Origin: Daucus carota subsp. sativus
Lineage: Eukaryota; Streptophyta; Magnoliopsida; Apiales; Apiaceae
Reading direction: 5' to 3'
Length of the DNA: 64,000 nt
Assembly: GCF_001625215.2 (NCBI RefSeq)
Contig: NC_030381.2
Coordinates: 34,904,689-34,968,688 of the forward strand
In this document: in pieces, positions 48,394-60,248 of the stretch
How positions within the stretch are numbered: the first letter of the stretch is position 1
Layout of the letters: each line of letters opens with the position of its first letter
Notes under the pieces: model-generated
The model's input: only the letters and a program-made list of their open reading frames with translations
The model's database searches: none
Told to the model about the DNA's origin: nothing
Program-made: the position numbers and the translations under genes

Positions 48394-49952
48394 TCTATAT
48401 ATATACTTCTTAAAGCATGAGTTTTAAGGCCGATATAGTAGTTTAGTATGCTCTTGGATCAACCCTTTAAGCTTCCAGTTCAACCCGGTTTCTTTCCTCT
48501 ACAAATTAACACTATCATTTTAAATTTCAGATCTTTATGTAACCCAACCTGGAATAAGTTGGATCTCCAGCATCTTCCAACCATATCAGAGTTTTAAAAG
48601 ATATCGACATATTATAGAAAACTTTTTTCAAATTCAAACATTATAGTTAATTATAACAAATCCATGCTTAATTATCTCAATCAACCTCTTCCACCTCCAT
48701 TATGCTCACTGCTATTTTTTTTATTTGAAATTCTTATAATTTATTTGCATCTGTAATTATTTGATCATTTTTTTCTCTCTCGATTTGCAAAATGTTTGGT
48801 AGTAACATTTGTTTTATATTGCAATGATAACGGTGGTCGTGTTTTTTTAGCATGGAGACGAATTCAACGTCGTCAACAGGTTTTGCAGTCCTTTGTATGG
48901 TATGTTATGTTGCGGTATCGAAATCCTTGATTATAATAATAAAATTTTCTTTCTACAGGTGCCAACAGGAAGGGACGTGGTCCGAGTGTTGAGACAATTT
49001 TCAAGAATCAATAGAAAGTACATGCACCAGGTATTTGATGGTTTTTTCAGCGACATCCACGGTTTGGTATGTTCGAAACTTTGTACCAAAACATATTGAT
49101 AGATATGCTTTGTATTTTCCGGTTGTTATAGTGTGAATGGAGACTGATAGTGTTCGTGTTAATGACTCTAATAATGGAGGGAATAGAGAGAATGTGATCG
49201 TCCAAATGTTACATCTGTTAACTCTATCTTAAGACGCCTGCCGCATAGTATATTGTGGAGATTTACGCGCACACCCTTTGATTGTGGAAGGAAACCAAAT
49301 TGCTAAAAAAAAAGGTAGTGTTCTTACTGATTCTATCAAGAATGAACACAAATCCATTTTTAACGCCTTTGATCACAACATTAGTTTAAAAAGCCTGGTC
49401 TTCAAACTAAAAGAGCGGTATCTGCTGTTCTTTGTTCTTTGTGACATTTTTTTGAATCTTATGGTTTCTACTGGTTCCAACCGCGTCTTATGGCTTTTCA
49501 ACCGCGTCTCCAATCTCGGACGGATTCTGAAGCAGTTTTATTTTTCTTGGCTCCAATATCGAACGGAGTTTGAAGTTTGTTATTTGAACACTGCAGATAT
49601 CATGATCAGTACATGACTTTGTATTTAACATATTTGAAAATGTGCTACAGATAAAAGTTGAGAGATCCGTCCTCACGAAATCTATTGATTTCATGTTCGA
49701 GGAATTTGAGAAAAGGTTCGAACACTTTTGTGTAAATCAAAAATTTGTGTTGTGATATACAATTTGAGATTATTTTCTGAACATCATTTTTAACTCTCCG
49801 TGCTTGGATTTGTGTGTGCAATAAATAATCCATGGGGCTTAACTTTGCAAGGCAATTCGTTTGTTGCCTGAGCCAATACTGGAATTGTATAAATAGGCAT
49901 TGGGCACTCATATTCCTCATGTTGGCTTGGGCATTTGTTCTCTATGTACTTG
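48394..49952. other. AT-rich stretch with small unrecognised ORF pieces
   Basis: An ATG at 48853 opens a short frame with possible splice sites (TTCTACAG at 48959), continuing VPTGRDVVRVLRQFSRINRK. No family was recognised and the reading frames soon break. Treated as unresolved. Confidence 0.3.
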
Positions 49953-50186
49953 CTACTGTTGATGGCTGGCCTGATCTTGAATTTCTGAGCTGTCTTCTTC
50001 ATATTCAAAGTGCTTTCTTTTGGCCCTTTGTATTGGTCTCCTGGTTCTCCTCTGAGGAAGCTTCTCCTTCAGCTCCTCCTGCTCCTTTTCAACTCTCTCT
50101 TGCTCTTCTCTAACCAGTCCATCTTCCTCATGTAGCTTGGAGAATGGATTACTCTGCACTCCTGTATGCCTACAGGGAAGACACAC
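49953..50186 (-). pseudogene. Isolated terminal exon of an unidentified gene
   Basis: An acceptor TTTGCAG precedes 50186, and 77 codons run to TAG at 49953. The product is strongly charged: a Glu/Lys coiled-coil stretch (EEQERVEKEQEELKEKL), a basic segment RRTRRPIQRAKRK, then an acidic tail. Exon-like GC content contrasts with the AT-rich flanks. No upstream partner exons were placed in 50.2-51.2 kb, so it looks like a captured or stranded gene fragment. No family was recognised. Confidence 0.4.
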
Positions 50187-51608
50187 CTGCAAAGACTAAC
50201 ACTCCAATTTGACTCGAGATTGGAAACTAACATCAACGCTATCAAAACAAAATCGCAAGCCAACAAGCACATGACAAATAGAGCACCATAATACTCAATT
50301 TGCATGGATCATTGCATCGAAAAGCACTAGATTTGACCTGCAATTCCCACAGCACGTTGTACTGAATGCAATGGAATGGACCAACAAGCATACACTTTCA
50401 AAACTGATTTTGATCCCCAAAACAGCAACACCTCCACGAAATTGGTAAACTGCATATATAAAGGCCATCTGCAAAGGGACAGCCTCGCGATCACAAGCAA
50501 CTGCCCCAGTACAATACTTCAAAACTATCCAGAAAACAGACATAAAGCAGATTAATTATAGTTCTTTTCCGAATAAACTGAGCAGAAACATCAGAGCTAG
50601 GTTTGAGACATCTGCAGACTGAATAATGTCTGGATGATTGCCATGATTACAATACCTCTCACCAGCAACAGTACCAGAAGAACCTCCGATACCAACAAGC
50701 AACTATAATCCAGAAGAAGTAACATTAACCTCAGTAAGTCAATGCCACAGCATTTCGCAGAAAGTGTTAACAGACCATGATGCCAAGATCGGTGATAGAA
50801 CCTAATCCTATGAGAATCCAGAATGCCTAGAAAGCAAATTAAATACACTCCAAATTCTGCAAGCAACACTCCAGATATCTTCTACTCGACAAGACACTTT
50901 ATGCACCCTTCCAGTGCTGTCGAATATACTAGAACAGAGTTCGTGAGGCATAGCAAACAAGCCCCAGCCACAAAGGTAAACTGGAACTACTCTTGAACTT
51001 TAAAATAGTAATCAGAGGAAATCAGCAGCAACCTTTCAAAACTGCAATAAGATACAAAGTTTCTAGTCTTTTCACCAGATATACCAAAGCATGTCGCGTA
51101 TTCAGAAAATAAATTAAAATTTTGACTTTCTATGTTACTTCTTAGGGGAAACAAACAGGTTACTGAAACTTAATAACCTAGAGGCTAGAATATGATGTTA
51201 ATTAACACAAAATTTTGGTAAAAGATTTAAGAATTTAGGAAAATGTTACCAACATGAATATGTAGAGGAAATAGCTGCATATTAATAAGCCCATGTTTGT
51301 GAAGACCAGCAAGCATGATACGCTACCAATGACTGATACCATAGTCTTTTGTCATTCTTGTTCACAAATCATAATTCAATAATTCTTGCTCAGACAATAA
51401 ACATTAAGTTACTGGCAGATGACATCTTTCGTAAAAAATTATATTGCTCAAGGTAAAAAAATTTAAATATTCTCTCAACAGAACACTACAACAATACTGC
51501 TACTATATGCTAACAAACCATGACATTACAAATAATATAACATTAGTCATTGCATTTACTAAATTAAGCTTCGTGGGTTATGGATTCAGATCTTCGATGC
51601 CTGCTGAG
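50187..51608. other. Unresolved region downstream of transporter copy 2
   Basis: 50.2-51.0 kb has intermediate GC and reads like introns/UTR of the fragment at 49953-50186, but exons could not be fixed. From about 51340 the sequence (TTCTTGTTCACAA, then TTGCTCAGACA) resembles the 3' flank of transporter copy 1 near 42290, so the tandem duplication extends beyond the coding region. Confidence 0.45.
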
Positions 51609-54600
51609 CTAAGAGTTGATAATAGCCTGAATCTCTTCCAGTGTTTTTCCTTTTGTTTCTGGTACTAACTTGGCCACAAACAGTAACGTAAGAGCAGAAA
51701 CTCCAGCAAAAACAAAAAATGTACCTAAAAACAATTAGGATTCAATTAAAAACTGTTTATATATGTAAAGAGCATCATAAAACTGACAGACTTCACAGAT
51801 GCTTTGTTTCTTACCAGGGCAACTCCAGCTCATGAGAAAATTGAAAGTGTATGACACTAACCAGGCACCAAGCCACTTTATCAGCACTGACATGCTACCA
51901 CCGAGACCCTTTATATGTAGTGGAAATATCTGCAACAAATCGTAAATATCCGAAAACCTAAGGAAAATGGAGAATTTCCTAAAAATTAAATTACAGCTCA
52001 TGATCATAATCAAAGTGGATGTTAGATAGAATGTCTAGAGTTCAACATATTGTACAACATTTGGGTTATTACCTCAGACATCATCACCCAAGGAACTGCT
52101 CCCATTCCGATTGAATATGTCGCTACATAAATCTGATAATGTTATAAGAGGTAACTTAGAGACAAATAGCATCGTATATATAATTGATGAACAGAATGTG
52201 AAAGTCACACAGCAGAAAAGATTGAGCTCTACAAGTCATGACTATACCAGTACACCTGAGACTGCTAGTATAGGGACCCATTCAAGCAACATATTTTGAC
52301 CCTATACACCATGATTACAAAAAAATATCATGAAGCGGAAAGTTGAGAAAGATTATAATCGTGAAGAAGTGATAAACACTACAAAAGTTGTACTTTCCAT
52401 AAAATACCTCCAGAAGGAAAGCTGTTCCAGTTAGGAAACAACCAAAAAACGTCCCAGTCGCCGATACCAATAGAAGTGGCCTTCTTCCAGATTTGTCTAT
52501 TAGTACTACTCCGATCATAGTTACTGGCACCTGTTAATAGTTCTTGTACAATGTTAGTTTTTAGCAAAATGATTGGACTCAACCTTTAGCCAAATCATGT
52601 CTGTGACATCTTCAAAAGTGCAATTCTTCTCACTTCATCCTGAACCTACAAATTATTAAAAAGATATTAAGGTACTACAGTTCACAAACCTGAATTACTG
52701 CATAAGTCAAGGTTCCACTATTGCCAGTAAGGCCTGCATATCACAAAGATTACTTCGATTTACAGGGGTTCACAAATCAAGCCCCTGACATAAAATTTAA
52801 TAACTTTTAATTCCCTACCCACCAGATTCTACAAAGATATCACTGGCATAAAAACTTATACCATTTATTCCTCCAAATTGTTGGAATATCATCAATCCAA
52901 CAGCAATCTGAAAAACAATAAAATTTAAGAAACTTGAGCAACGTACATAATCTTCATCATCTGAGAAAACACTTAAAATGAAAGATCAACAACAGTTACT
53001 TACTATGACAGAACGAATGTATTCGGCCTCAACCAAGTCAGATATTTTGGCTTTAGAAAGTTTTTTCAACCTTTGAACATTAGCCTGTTTGTTGATAAGA
53101 AGAAATCAGGATCAGCTGGCTTTCAAACAATAATATACATGCACTTACAGACAAAAAGATATAGATTGGGAGATCAAGGATAATACTCTAATTTCAGCAG
53201 CTTCAGCGGTAATATCAGAATTTTTTCCACGAAGTCTATGCAACGAAACCTCAAATTCTTTCTCTAGTCCTACTTTCGCCTGTCATATATGTTATTTAAG
53301 CTCAGTTAGGCTTTCATATATAAAATAAAGAGAAAAATGGTTGTTTCATATGTTGCAATCCTCACCAGCCATCTAGGGGATTCTGGAATAAAGAATAAGC
53401 CCACAAGCAGCACAATGCAAGGAACAAGCCCTTCAAGAAAAATCAAGAAATTAGTTTTATCTATTAACGACTGTTTTTATGACAGCAAATATATAAAATC
53501 AACATAATATACCGGTTAAAGCTAGGTTTCGCCATGTTATTATAGTTCCCAATATAAATGCTAGAGATGAGCCAATACAAATCATGAGCTGCAACATATA
53601 CCGTTATAGTAAAACAATGGTTCAGTTGAAGTAATACTCAAATAAACAAGACTTAATACAAAACTCTTTGGAATCAGAAAACTTCTATCTTTTAAGACCT
53701 GATTGAGAGTAGTGAGCGCTCCGCGGATATTGGAAGGAGCTATTTCTGCTATGTAAACAGGCACCTGAGAAATCCCATTGTCACCATAAACAATTTGATG
53801 GATACAAATTTGAGACCAGAAAATCAGTCTTATTCAAATAATTACCGCATAACAAAAGATCCCTACGCTGTATCCTGTCAGGAATCTCCCAATATCAAGT
53901 GGTAAAGCTCCCTGTATAAACAATTACAAAACACTTAAGACTAATTCTTTCAATAAGCCTGGTATTTCGTTTATTTGAATATAAGAATTTTTATTCTACA
54001 TATAAAAAAAAAGGAAAAGAAAGCAAACATGCCTTGGACAAGTAGATAACCAGCCATCCTGCAGCGCTGAAAGCAGCTGCCATTCTCATAGCCTGTTTTC
54101 ATCAGCAAAAAGATATTTAAAACTCATAGCCCGTGCACAAGGTTTCCAAATAAGCAGGGTCTAGGAAAGGCGGAATTTTTTTCTTAGAAATGAAATGAGA
54201 CATAAACCTGGCCAGTAAATTCACAAATTTTACATACCCCTTTTCGCCCTATAAAATCAGTAACAGCACCACATGTAAAGGAAGCAATCGTCGCACCAAC
54301 GGTTACTAGTGATCCGAACATGGAAAACTACGAAATGATGACAGAAAATAAGCCACACATTCAAATAAACAAAACCAAGCAACAAAATAACATGAGGTAT
54401 GTAATTCGAAACCTGGGCCAGTGTCAAATCCAAATCTTCTCTAATACCAGATTCAGTAGGTGCAGAGTATCCCACCTGCGCCAAAAAAAAATCCCCCAAA
54501 AAAAAAAAAGGGGTTTAAGCTAACCAACCTGGACTATTCCCTAAACCCTTCTCTAAAAAATTCAAAAATTCAAGAAATGTGAAGGGTTTAAGCTACCCAA

Positions 54601-54899
54601 CCTGGACTATTCCATAAACCCTTCTCTTGAAAATTCAAGTATTAACATAATCAAAATCTAATGAAACAATTTATACCACACATTTCAAAGAAACTACTTA
54701 CACATGAGCCAAACTCGAAAGATCCACAGACAGAAACAAGGGTACTAAACAAAACCACCCAAATAGCTCCACTAGCAGTCTTTTCATCATCAGAATGCAC
54801 TGCTGTCTTGGCCTCAAGAAATGGCTGTTCTAAATCTTCCAAGCCATTGTTACCATCATTTTCGATATATTTAACCTGCTCAATAGCCTCAATCGCCAT
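51609..54899 (-). CDS. ERD6-like sugar transporter, copy 2
   Basis: Seventeen exons (minus): 54899-54702, 54475-54413, 54327-54238, 54092-54033, 53911-53846, 53764-53699, 53588-53513, 53430-53366, 53279-53187, 53084-53004, 52907-52823, 52733-52690, 52530-52408, 52301-52248, 52132-52073, 51929-51815, 51724-51609; in phase, 484 residues. Exons 2-16 have exactly the lengths of copy 1, proving a tandem duplicate. The signatures PESPRW, DKSGRRP and [11 protein letters not shown] are intact. Differences: ten extra residues in the N-terminal cytosolic tail, [11 protein letters not shown] in place of [19 protein letters not shown] in TM7, and a C-terminus shorter by three residues. Intron 4 has a GC donor (AAG|GCATGT). 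An in-frame ATG at 54935 exists, but MAIE at 54899 matches copy 1. Confidence 0.96.
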
Positions 54900-57800
54900 A
54901 TTTCTCACTGTATATATAATATCTATGTTGTACACAGATAATTATATATACAGAGCACGAAATTTAGAAGAGGTTTGGTGAGTGATGCATTGTGGTTTGA
55001 GCAATGAATTTATATAGATTGAGAAGGGCATGCACAATAGTCTAGGCGGGGAGATATTTTTTTTTGTAATTTGGACCGGTTTAGTAAAAGGGCTGGGATG
55101 GCCCAGATTGTATGGAAGTGGCCTTGCACATTTGTTCTATTTAGTGTTTATTATTATGTAATAATAAATAATAAATGAGAAAAATCTTAGTTATGGTAAG
55201 AAACTAAAGTGATGGAATAATACACCGAGGCAAATAAATAATTTTGTATTTTGCCAAGCTGGAATTTTCTCTTCATTCGTTTTCCTTTCAAGAAAATGCC
55301 CGAAAAACGTTCTTCTTTTCGTGCTCATCAAGGAGGATAGAGAGTTTCCATTCTCATTTCATTTTCCTTTTTGATATATCTAAGTAATTGTTTTCAACCC
55401 GTGCTTTAATATATGTTCTTATGTGTAATAAACGTTAGAACATATAGAAAATACCAGAGATATAATCTGGAGGCTGAGTTTATAACATATATATAACTTA
55501 ACGTGATTTGTGATTTATAATTTAATGTGATAAGTTTGGAACTTAAATGTTGGTTTAGATTTGTTAATGACTTATGAGTTATTAAAAATATAATAATAAT
55601 AATAAATAAAAATGGTTTATGCGTAATATATGTCTTAAATGTAATTTTTATAACAAAAAGGTTTACAAAATTTAATTCATCGAAAAAGGTATCTCAAACT
55701 AGTTTCTGGTTTTAAATCAGTTTTTGACTTATTTTTAACTGTATGTCAATTTCAGACTTATTACATAAATAAGCATTTTTTTAAAAAATCGAAAATAACT
55801 TAAAATCATAGATTTAATTCTAGACAAACAGGCTCTTAGTAGTCCATTCGAGTTTTAGAATAGAAGTTTTTATCAAGTTTTAGTAAATTCAGCACCATCC
55901 TCAATGGGATTGGTTATAATGATCGGCTAAGTTGGATTTGTAAGATATTATATAAAATTTGATTTTGTAACATATTTTGTTTCAATGATATTGATTATAT
56001 CTTAAAAATAGTAAGTCATTATTATTTCAAGTTGTTATAAATAAAATATATTACTTTAATTACTTTAATATGATAATAGATGATGTGGCATTTCCTACAG
56101 ATCTGTAGCCATTCGACTATGGCCGTCTTGACTAAAATTATTGAAAGGGGAGTGTAGTGTACTAGTGTTGTAGTGTCCGTTTTTTAGGAGATTATATATA
56201 ATTTTTATTTTTGATATGACAAATCATTTTTTAGTTAAGAACCAGATAGTGTTGAAGTTGTTATAAACTTGGAGTTTCAAAATGATTTAGCAACTCAAGC
56301 TGGAGTTATAATTAGAGATCAAAAACTTATTTTTTATGGAAAAGACCTTCTGTTGAGTGGGTGTCAAACCCAAACCCCGCATCATAAGAAGAAAAAAATC
56401 TGCAATATAAACCATCAACTAACTCTATTACGATATATGCTCAAACCACTTTAAATGTATAGTTCCTAAGCAATTACAATCATCTGATTCACTGAACCAA
56501 AAGAGCTCTCTCATTCTTAATTATGTTTCTTTGGTTGTTTCCGATTGTTCCCGATTCTGATAACTTTATTAATTTGGTTACATTTTATTGAATTCATTAC
56601 AAATGAAAAATAGAGTTGGATATATGAAGTCCCCACAATTTTGAAATTCATGGAGATCACTCTAAGTTTAAGACCGAGACAAAAAACATAACAAATGCAT
56701 GAGATTCAAATATTTATACTACGTATTTTATTTTTAAATAATAAAATATTAAATTTGATCTAAATATTAAATATCGTGAACATCAAACTCACCGATTTAG
56801 CAGTTAGAATCAATTAGTCAAAATCATCAAATGAATCATTCCGCAAAAGAAAAAGGAAGACTCGCCCTGTTCATAGTACATGGAGAGCAATTCGTTGCAG
56901 AACTTACTTTTTTTTAATCGACTAACAGTTTTGTTACAGAACACCACTCAGCCTACGTGATGTCATGAGATAAGATTAGGAGAATAATGAAAGTTTTTCA
57001 TTTTTATTTGATTCATAAGTTAGAAACCGTCAAAGAAATTTTTTAGGGAAATAGCCCTTAAAATCATAGTTTCTTTTAGTGACTTTTTTTTTAACTTGAC
57101 TTTACAATCGTTTTTTGTTTCTTAATCAGGTTGTAATTGACAGTTCGAGGGTTTGTCTCGGCTGGGTTTCAGTTATCTATTAAATTTTTTTGCTTTTCGT
57201 CAAAAAAAAAAATAAAAAATTACATAGGATCATTTTAATTATTTGGGCCGATTCAGAATTTAGAAAAAAAATTCACTATTTCATTTTTGTAGTTTCAAAA
57301 AAATATAATTTAGGCATTGGTATATATAATCAATTCCGGTTTGGAAAAAGACAAAAGAATATTATATAACGTATTATCAAAAAAATACAACAAAAACTTA
57401 TGATTTCATTTTTAATATGTATATTCGATGGAATGGGAATGTCTAATAAGTATGTTCACGGGAAAGGGAACTTTCACAATTTATTTTGAAAATAACCCAA
57501 TATAATTATTTGGGCCTAAGGATCCACAATGTGTTAGATCAAAGTAACATTTCATAACACATTGTTTAATTTATTTGGGCTTAAGGATCAAGAATTTATA
57601 ATATTTTTTTGCTATTTCATTTTTTGGATTTCATAGAAAAATGACATTGGGACCTATAATCATTTCAAGTTTTAAAAGAAAATGTAATAGTAAAAATTAT
57701 ATTATATAATATATTTTCAAAAAAAACACCAAGCACTTATGATTTAGTTTTTAATAAGTATGATCAATAAATGTGTTGTCCAAAAAAAAATTGGACAAAA

Positions 57801-57952
57801 ATTGAATTTTCGTTATGAATATGAACACCTTAATATACAAAATTATCTTAATAATTAGATTATTATATACTTCAATAATATTATTAAATGAAAAAATCAT
57901 CGATTTCCCATGCGTAGCGGGTATAAAATACTAGTTCTATTAATAAATTTTA
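54900..57952. other. Upstream of transporter copy 2; AT-rich repeats
   Basis: Leader/promoter of copy 2 lies in the first 150 bases (TATATAAATT complement at 55009-55018). Further on are AT-rich fragments. A motif near 56190-56260 is shared with the element at 31038-31564. Around 57120-57215 a segment ending TTTTCGTC(A)n resembles the 3' end of a LINE. GGGCC[T/C]AAGGATC is repeated near 57512 and 57580. No gene seen. Confidence 0.5.
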
Positions 57953-59982
57953 GAGTAATTTGCACTTTGCACCACATAAGTTTAAGTGCTTTTTCGATTT
58001 GATCTCAAACAAAATTTCTTGTCAATACGCACCCTAATGTTTAAAAAGCGCTTTGATATGCACCCTTTTGAGCATATTCGTCAAGTTGACTGTTAAAGTT
58101 AACGGCTGCAGGGGTAAAACAATAATTTTGTAGACTTCCTTCTATTGATTCTTTCCATACAAAGTTACTGTTTTACTCCTCCAACCGTTAATTTTAACAG
58201 TCAACTTGACGGAATATGATGAAAAAGGTGCATATTGAAATGCTTTTAAACATTAGGGTGTGTATTGATAATAAATATTGTTTGAGACCAATCTCTCCCT
58301 TTCTTTTCTCTCTCTCTCTCCCAGATTCATAACCATCTTTCCCATGCCTTAGCCTTCTTCATCCATCCCTTTTTAATCATTTTTGTGTGTGAGAACACAG
58401 TAGAGATCACTATATGTTCAAACTCTCCCGATTCTTATAATGGGATTGCGTCCGTATACTAGCTAGATGTCCAAGAAAGCTTTTGGAGTAAACTCCAATT
58501 CAACTGATCAATAAAAAAAACAAAGATGTATACTATTATATTTAATCATAGTGAGCAAAGATCGATTAGTCATCGTTTTGTATGGTGTTCGATTTTATCC
58601 ATCATTCGCGAAATTCATATACTTTTTGAGACTGCCTCCCTCCGGTTGTCTCCGGCAGATAATCTTTGAAGGATATCTTTAAAGGACGGATCATATTTGA
58701 AAATGACTCATTTTGTGTGAACATACTCCACAAAATCAAGGTGTACTCTTTCTAATTCACCATTTTACTTGTTTATGTGATCTGTTGATAATTTAGATAT
58801 GTGCATCTAATCTTAATATTGTTATTCATAATATAGATCTTGTGCATTTTGATATTGCTTGCATATTATTTAATTCTATGCAACCACAACCAGATATAGG
58901 TTTTGATTTAGTGTTAGCATGTTGTATTTTGGAGATGATGGTCGTCTAACGGTGGTCTGCAATAGTGGTTTGCGGCTGTAAAATTTTTGACTAAAATTAT
59001 GGCATAGTTTATGATTTCAGTTTTGTATAATTGTATTTAATTTTCGGTTTTTAATTGTCTGCATTTAATGTTTTATTGATTTTGGTTGTCACATAAGGAA
59101 TTCGTATTATGCGATATTTCCTTAAATAGTGATTGACTCATTTTTATATATATTTTAAATTTACATATCAACCTTTTTAGTAATTATTATATTCTCATTA
59201 TTGATTGATGTTTTACTTAAATTTTATAAGGATTTTATATAAAAATTTTAATTTTCTTAATTAAAATTTCCTTTATCACTTTAAAGTTGATTCGTTTGTA
59301 TTTATGAAAATTATTTGAATTTTTGAAATTGTCTTGATTATCATTTAATGAGTTCGTACGTTAATTGTGCATCTATTGATGGCTAATTTTGTACCATTTA
59401 TGGGTGGTCATGATTGATGGCTTATTTTTGGCTTGTAAGAGGCATTTATGTGCCACTTTGTTGGCTGCAATTATGTGCCACTTTGTTGGCTTGTTAATAA
59501 TTGTTATATTATATTTTCGGTATATTATCTTTTTCATTAGTGTCTCACCAAAGATCCATCTTTGGTTGAGACTTTTCTTAATTTCCTTTTTTACTAGTTG
59601 AATGATTATCACATGATGTTAATTTTTATTAGTTTTGGATATATTATCCTTTATTTTTTAATAATATATATATAATCAGTTATATATATATATATAGACT
59701 TATATTCTCCTTGTTTCCTTTGTTTATAATTTCAGGATGCTTGGAAGAAGACGGGTTTTTCTTTTCGGACATTAAAGTTTTATTATCTAAATTTCCCCGG
59801 TCATCTTGCATGTCCGATGGTTAGATGATAAGCTTTCTTGAATGAAAGAATTATCACGGTGAATTGCCAGATCATTTTTGTTGAGATTCATTCTCATTAT
59901 CAAAAAAAAAAAAAAAAAAATATTGTTTGAGACCAAATCGAAAAAGCACTTAAACTTATGAGCTACAAAGTGTAAATTACTC
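57953..59982. mobile_element. Foldback Mutator-like element with 9-bp TSD, interrupted
   Basis: The ends GAGTAATTTGCACTTTG and complement of AAATTACTC, with TAAATTTTA directly repeated on both sides (57944-57952, 59983-59991). Nine-base duplications and long terminal inverted repeats are the Mutator signature. Arm 1 runs 57953 to about 58130. Arm 2 is its reverse complement but is split into 58160-58291 and 59937-59982 by a retroposon. Without the insertion the element would be about 385 bp, almost entirely hairpin. Confidence 0.9.
58292..59920 (+). mobile_element. 1.63-kb poly(A) retroposon inserted in the foldback element
   Basis: A perfect 16-bp direct repeat TATTGTTTGAGACCAA flanks it (58276-58291, 59921-59936), and it ends with 19 A (59902-59920). 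These are marks of LINE-driven insertion of an RNA copy. The 5' end is CT-rich like a leader (TCTCTCCCTTTCTTTTCTC). No long ORF was found, so it is a non-coding or heavily decayed retroposed transcript, or a truncated non-LTR element. Confidence 0.88.
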
Positions 59983-60172
59983 TAAATTTTATATCTAATA
60001 AATTATAAATATCAAAACAGATATTCAGATAGATAGATTAAAAATTATTCTTCACTTTCAAATAAGTTCTAACTTATTTAAGCTTTTTCTTAAATTAAAT
60101 CAATCGGTACAAAAGAACTTGAAGTCTTGATCCTAATAGAAATCGGTGAGAGTACAACACCGCCCCGTATAA

Positions 60173-60182
60173 GCTATATATA
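60173..60182 (+). promoter_or_regulatory. TATA box of the 60.2-kb ORF
   Basis: TATATATAAC-type box about 70 bases before the ATG at 60249, with a pyrimidine-rich leader (TTTTTTCTCTCTAGCCCTCTC) between. Fits a plant core promoter. Confidence 0.6.
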
Positions 60183-60248
60183 ACCCCGCGTCATAACATA
60201 AGGCAGAAGATCGCTTCTTGATTTTTTCTCTCTAGCCCTCTCTCAAAC

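Larger units (their letters stand above)
48394..57934. mobile_element. Candidate Helitron spanning transporter copy 2 (speculative)
   Basis: The left end candidate is TCTATATATATACTTC at 48394, preceded by A and followed by TTAAAGCATGAG, as in many plant Helitron 5' ends. The right end is the hairpin-like CCCATGCGTAGCGGG (57908-57922) followed by TATAAAATACTAG ending at 57934, with T next, as in Helitron 3' ends (CTAG|T). Each end is recognisable alone; that they belong to one 9.5-kb element is a guess. No Rep/helicase was seen. Confidence 0.3.

Noticed and set aside
57120..57215. LINE 3' end before an A-rich run
   Set aside because: Resembles one, but no target duplication or RT fragment was found, so it was left out as a feature of its own.
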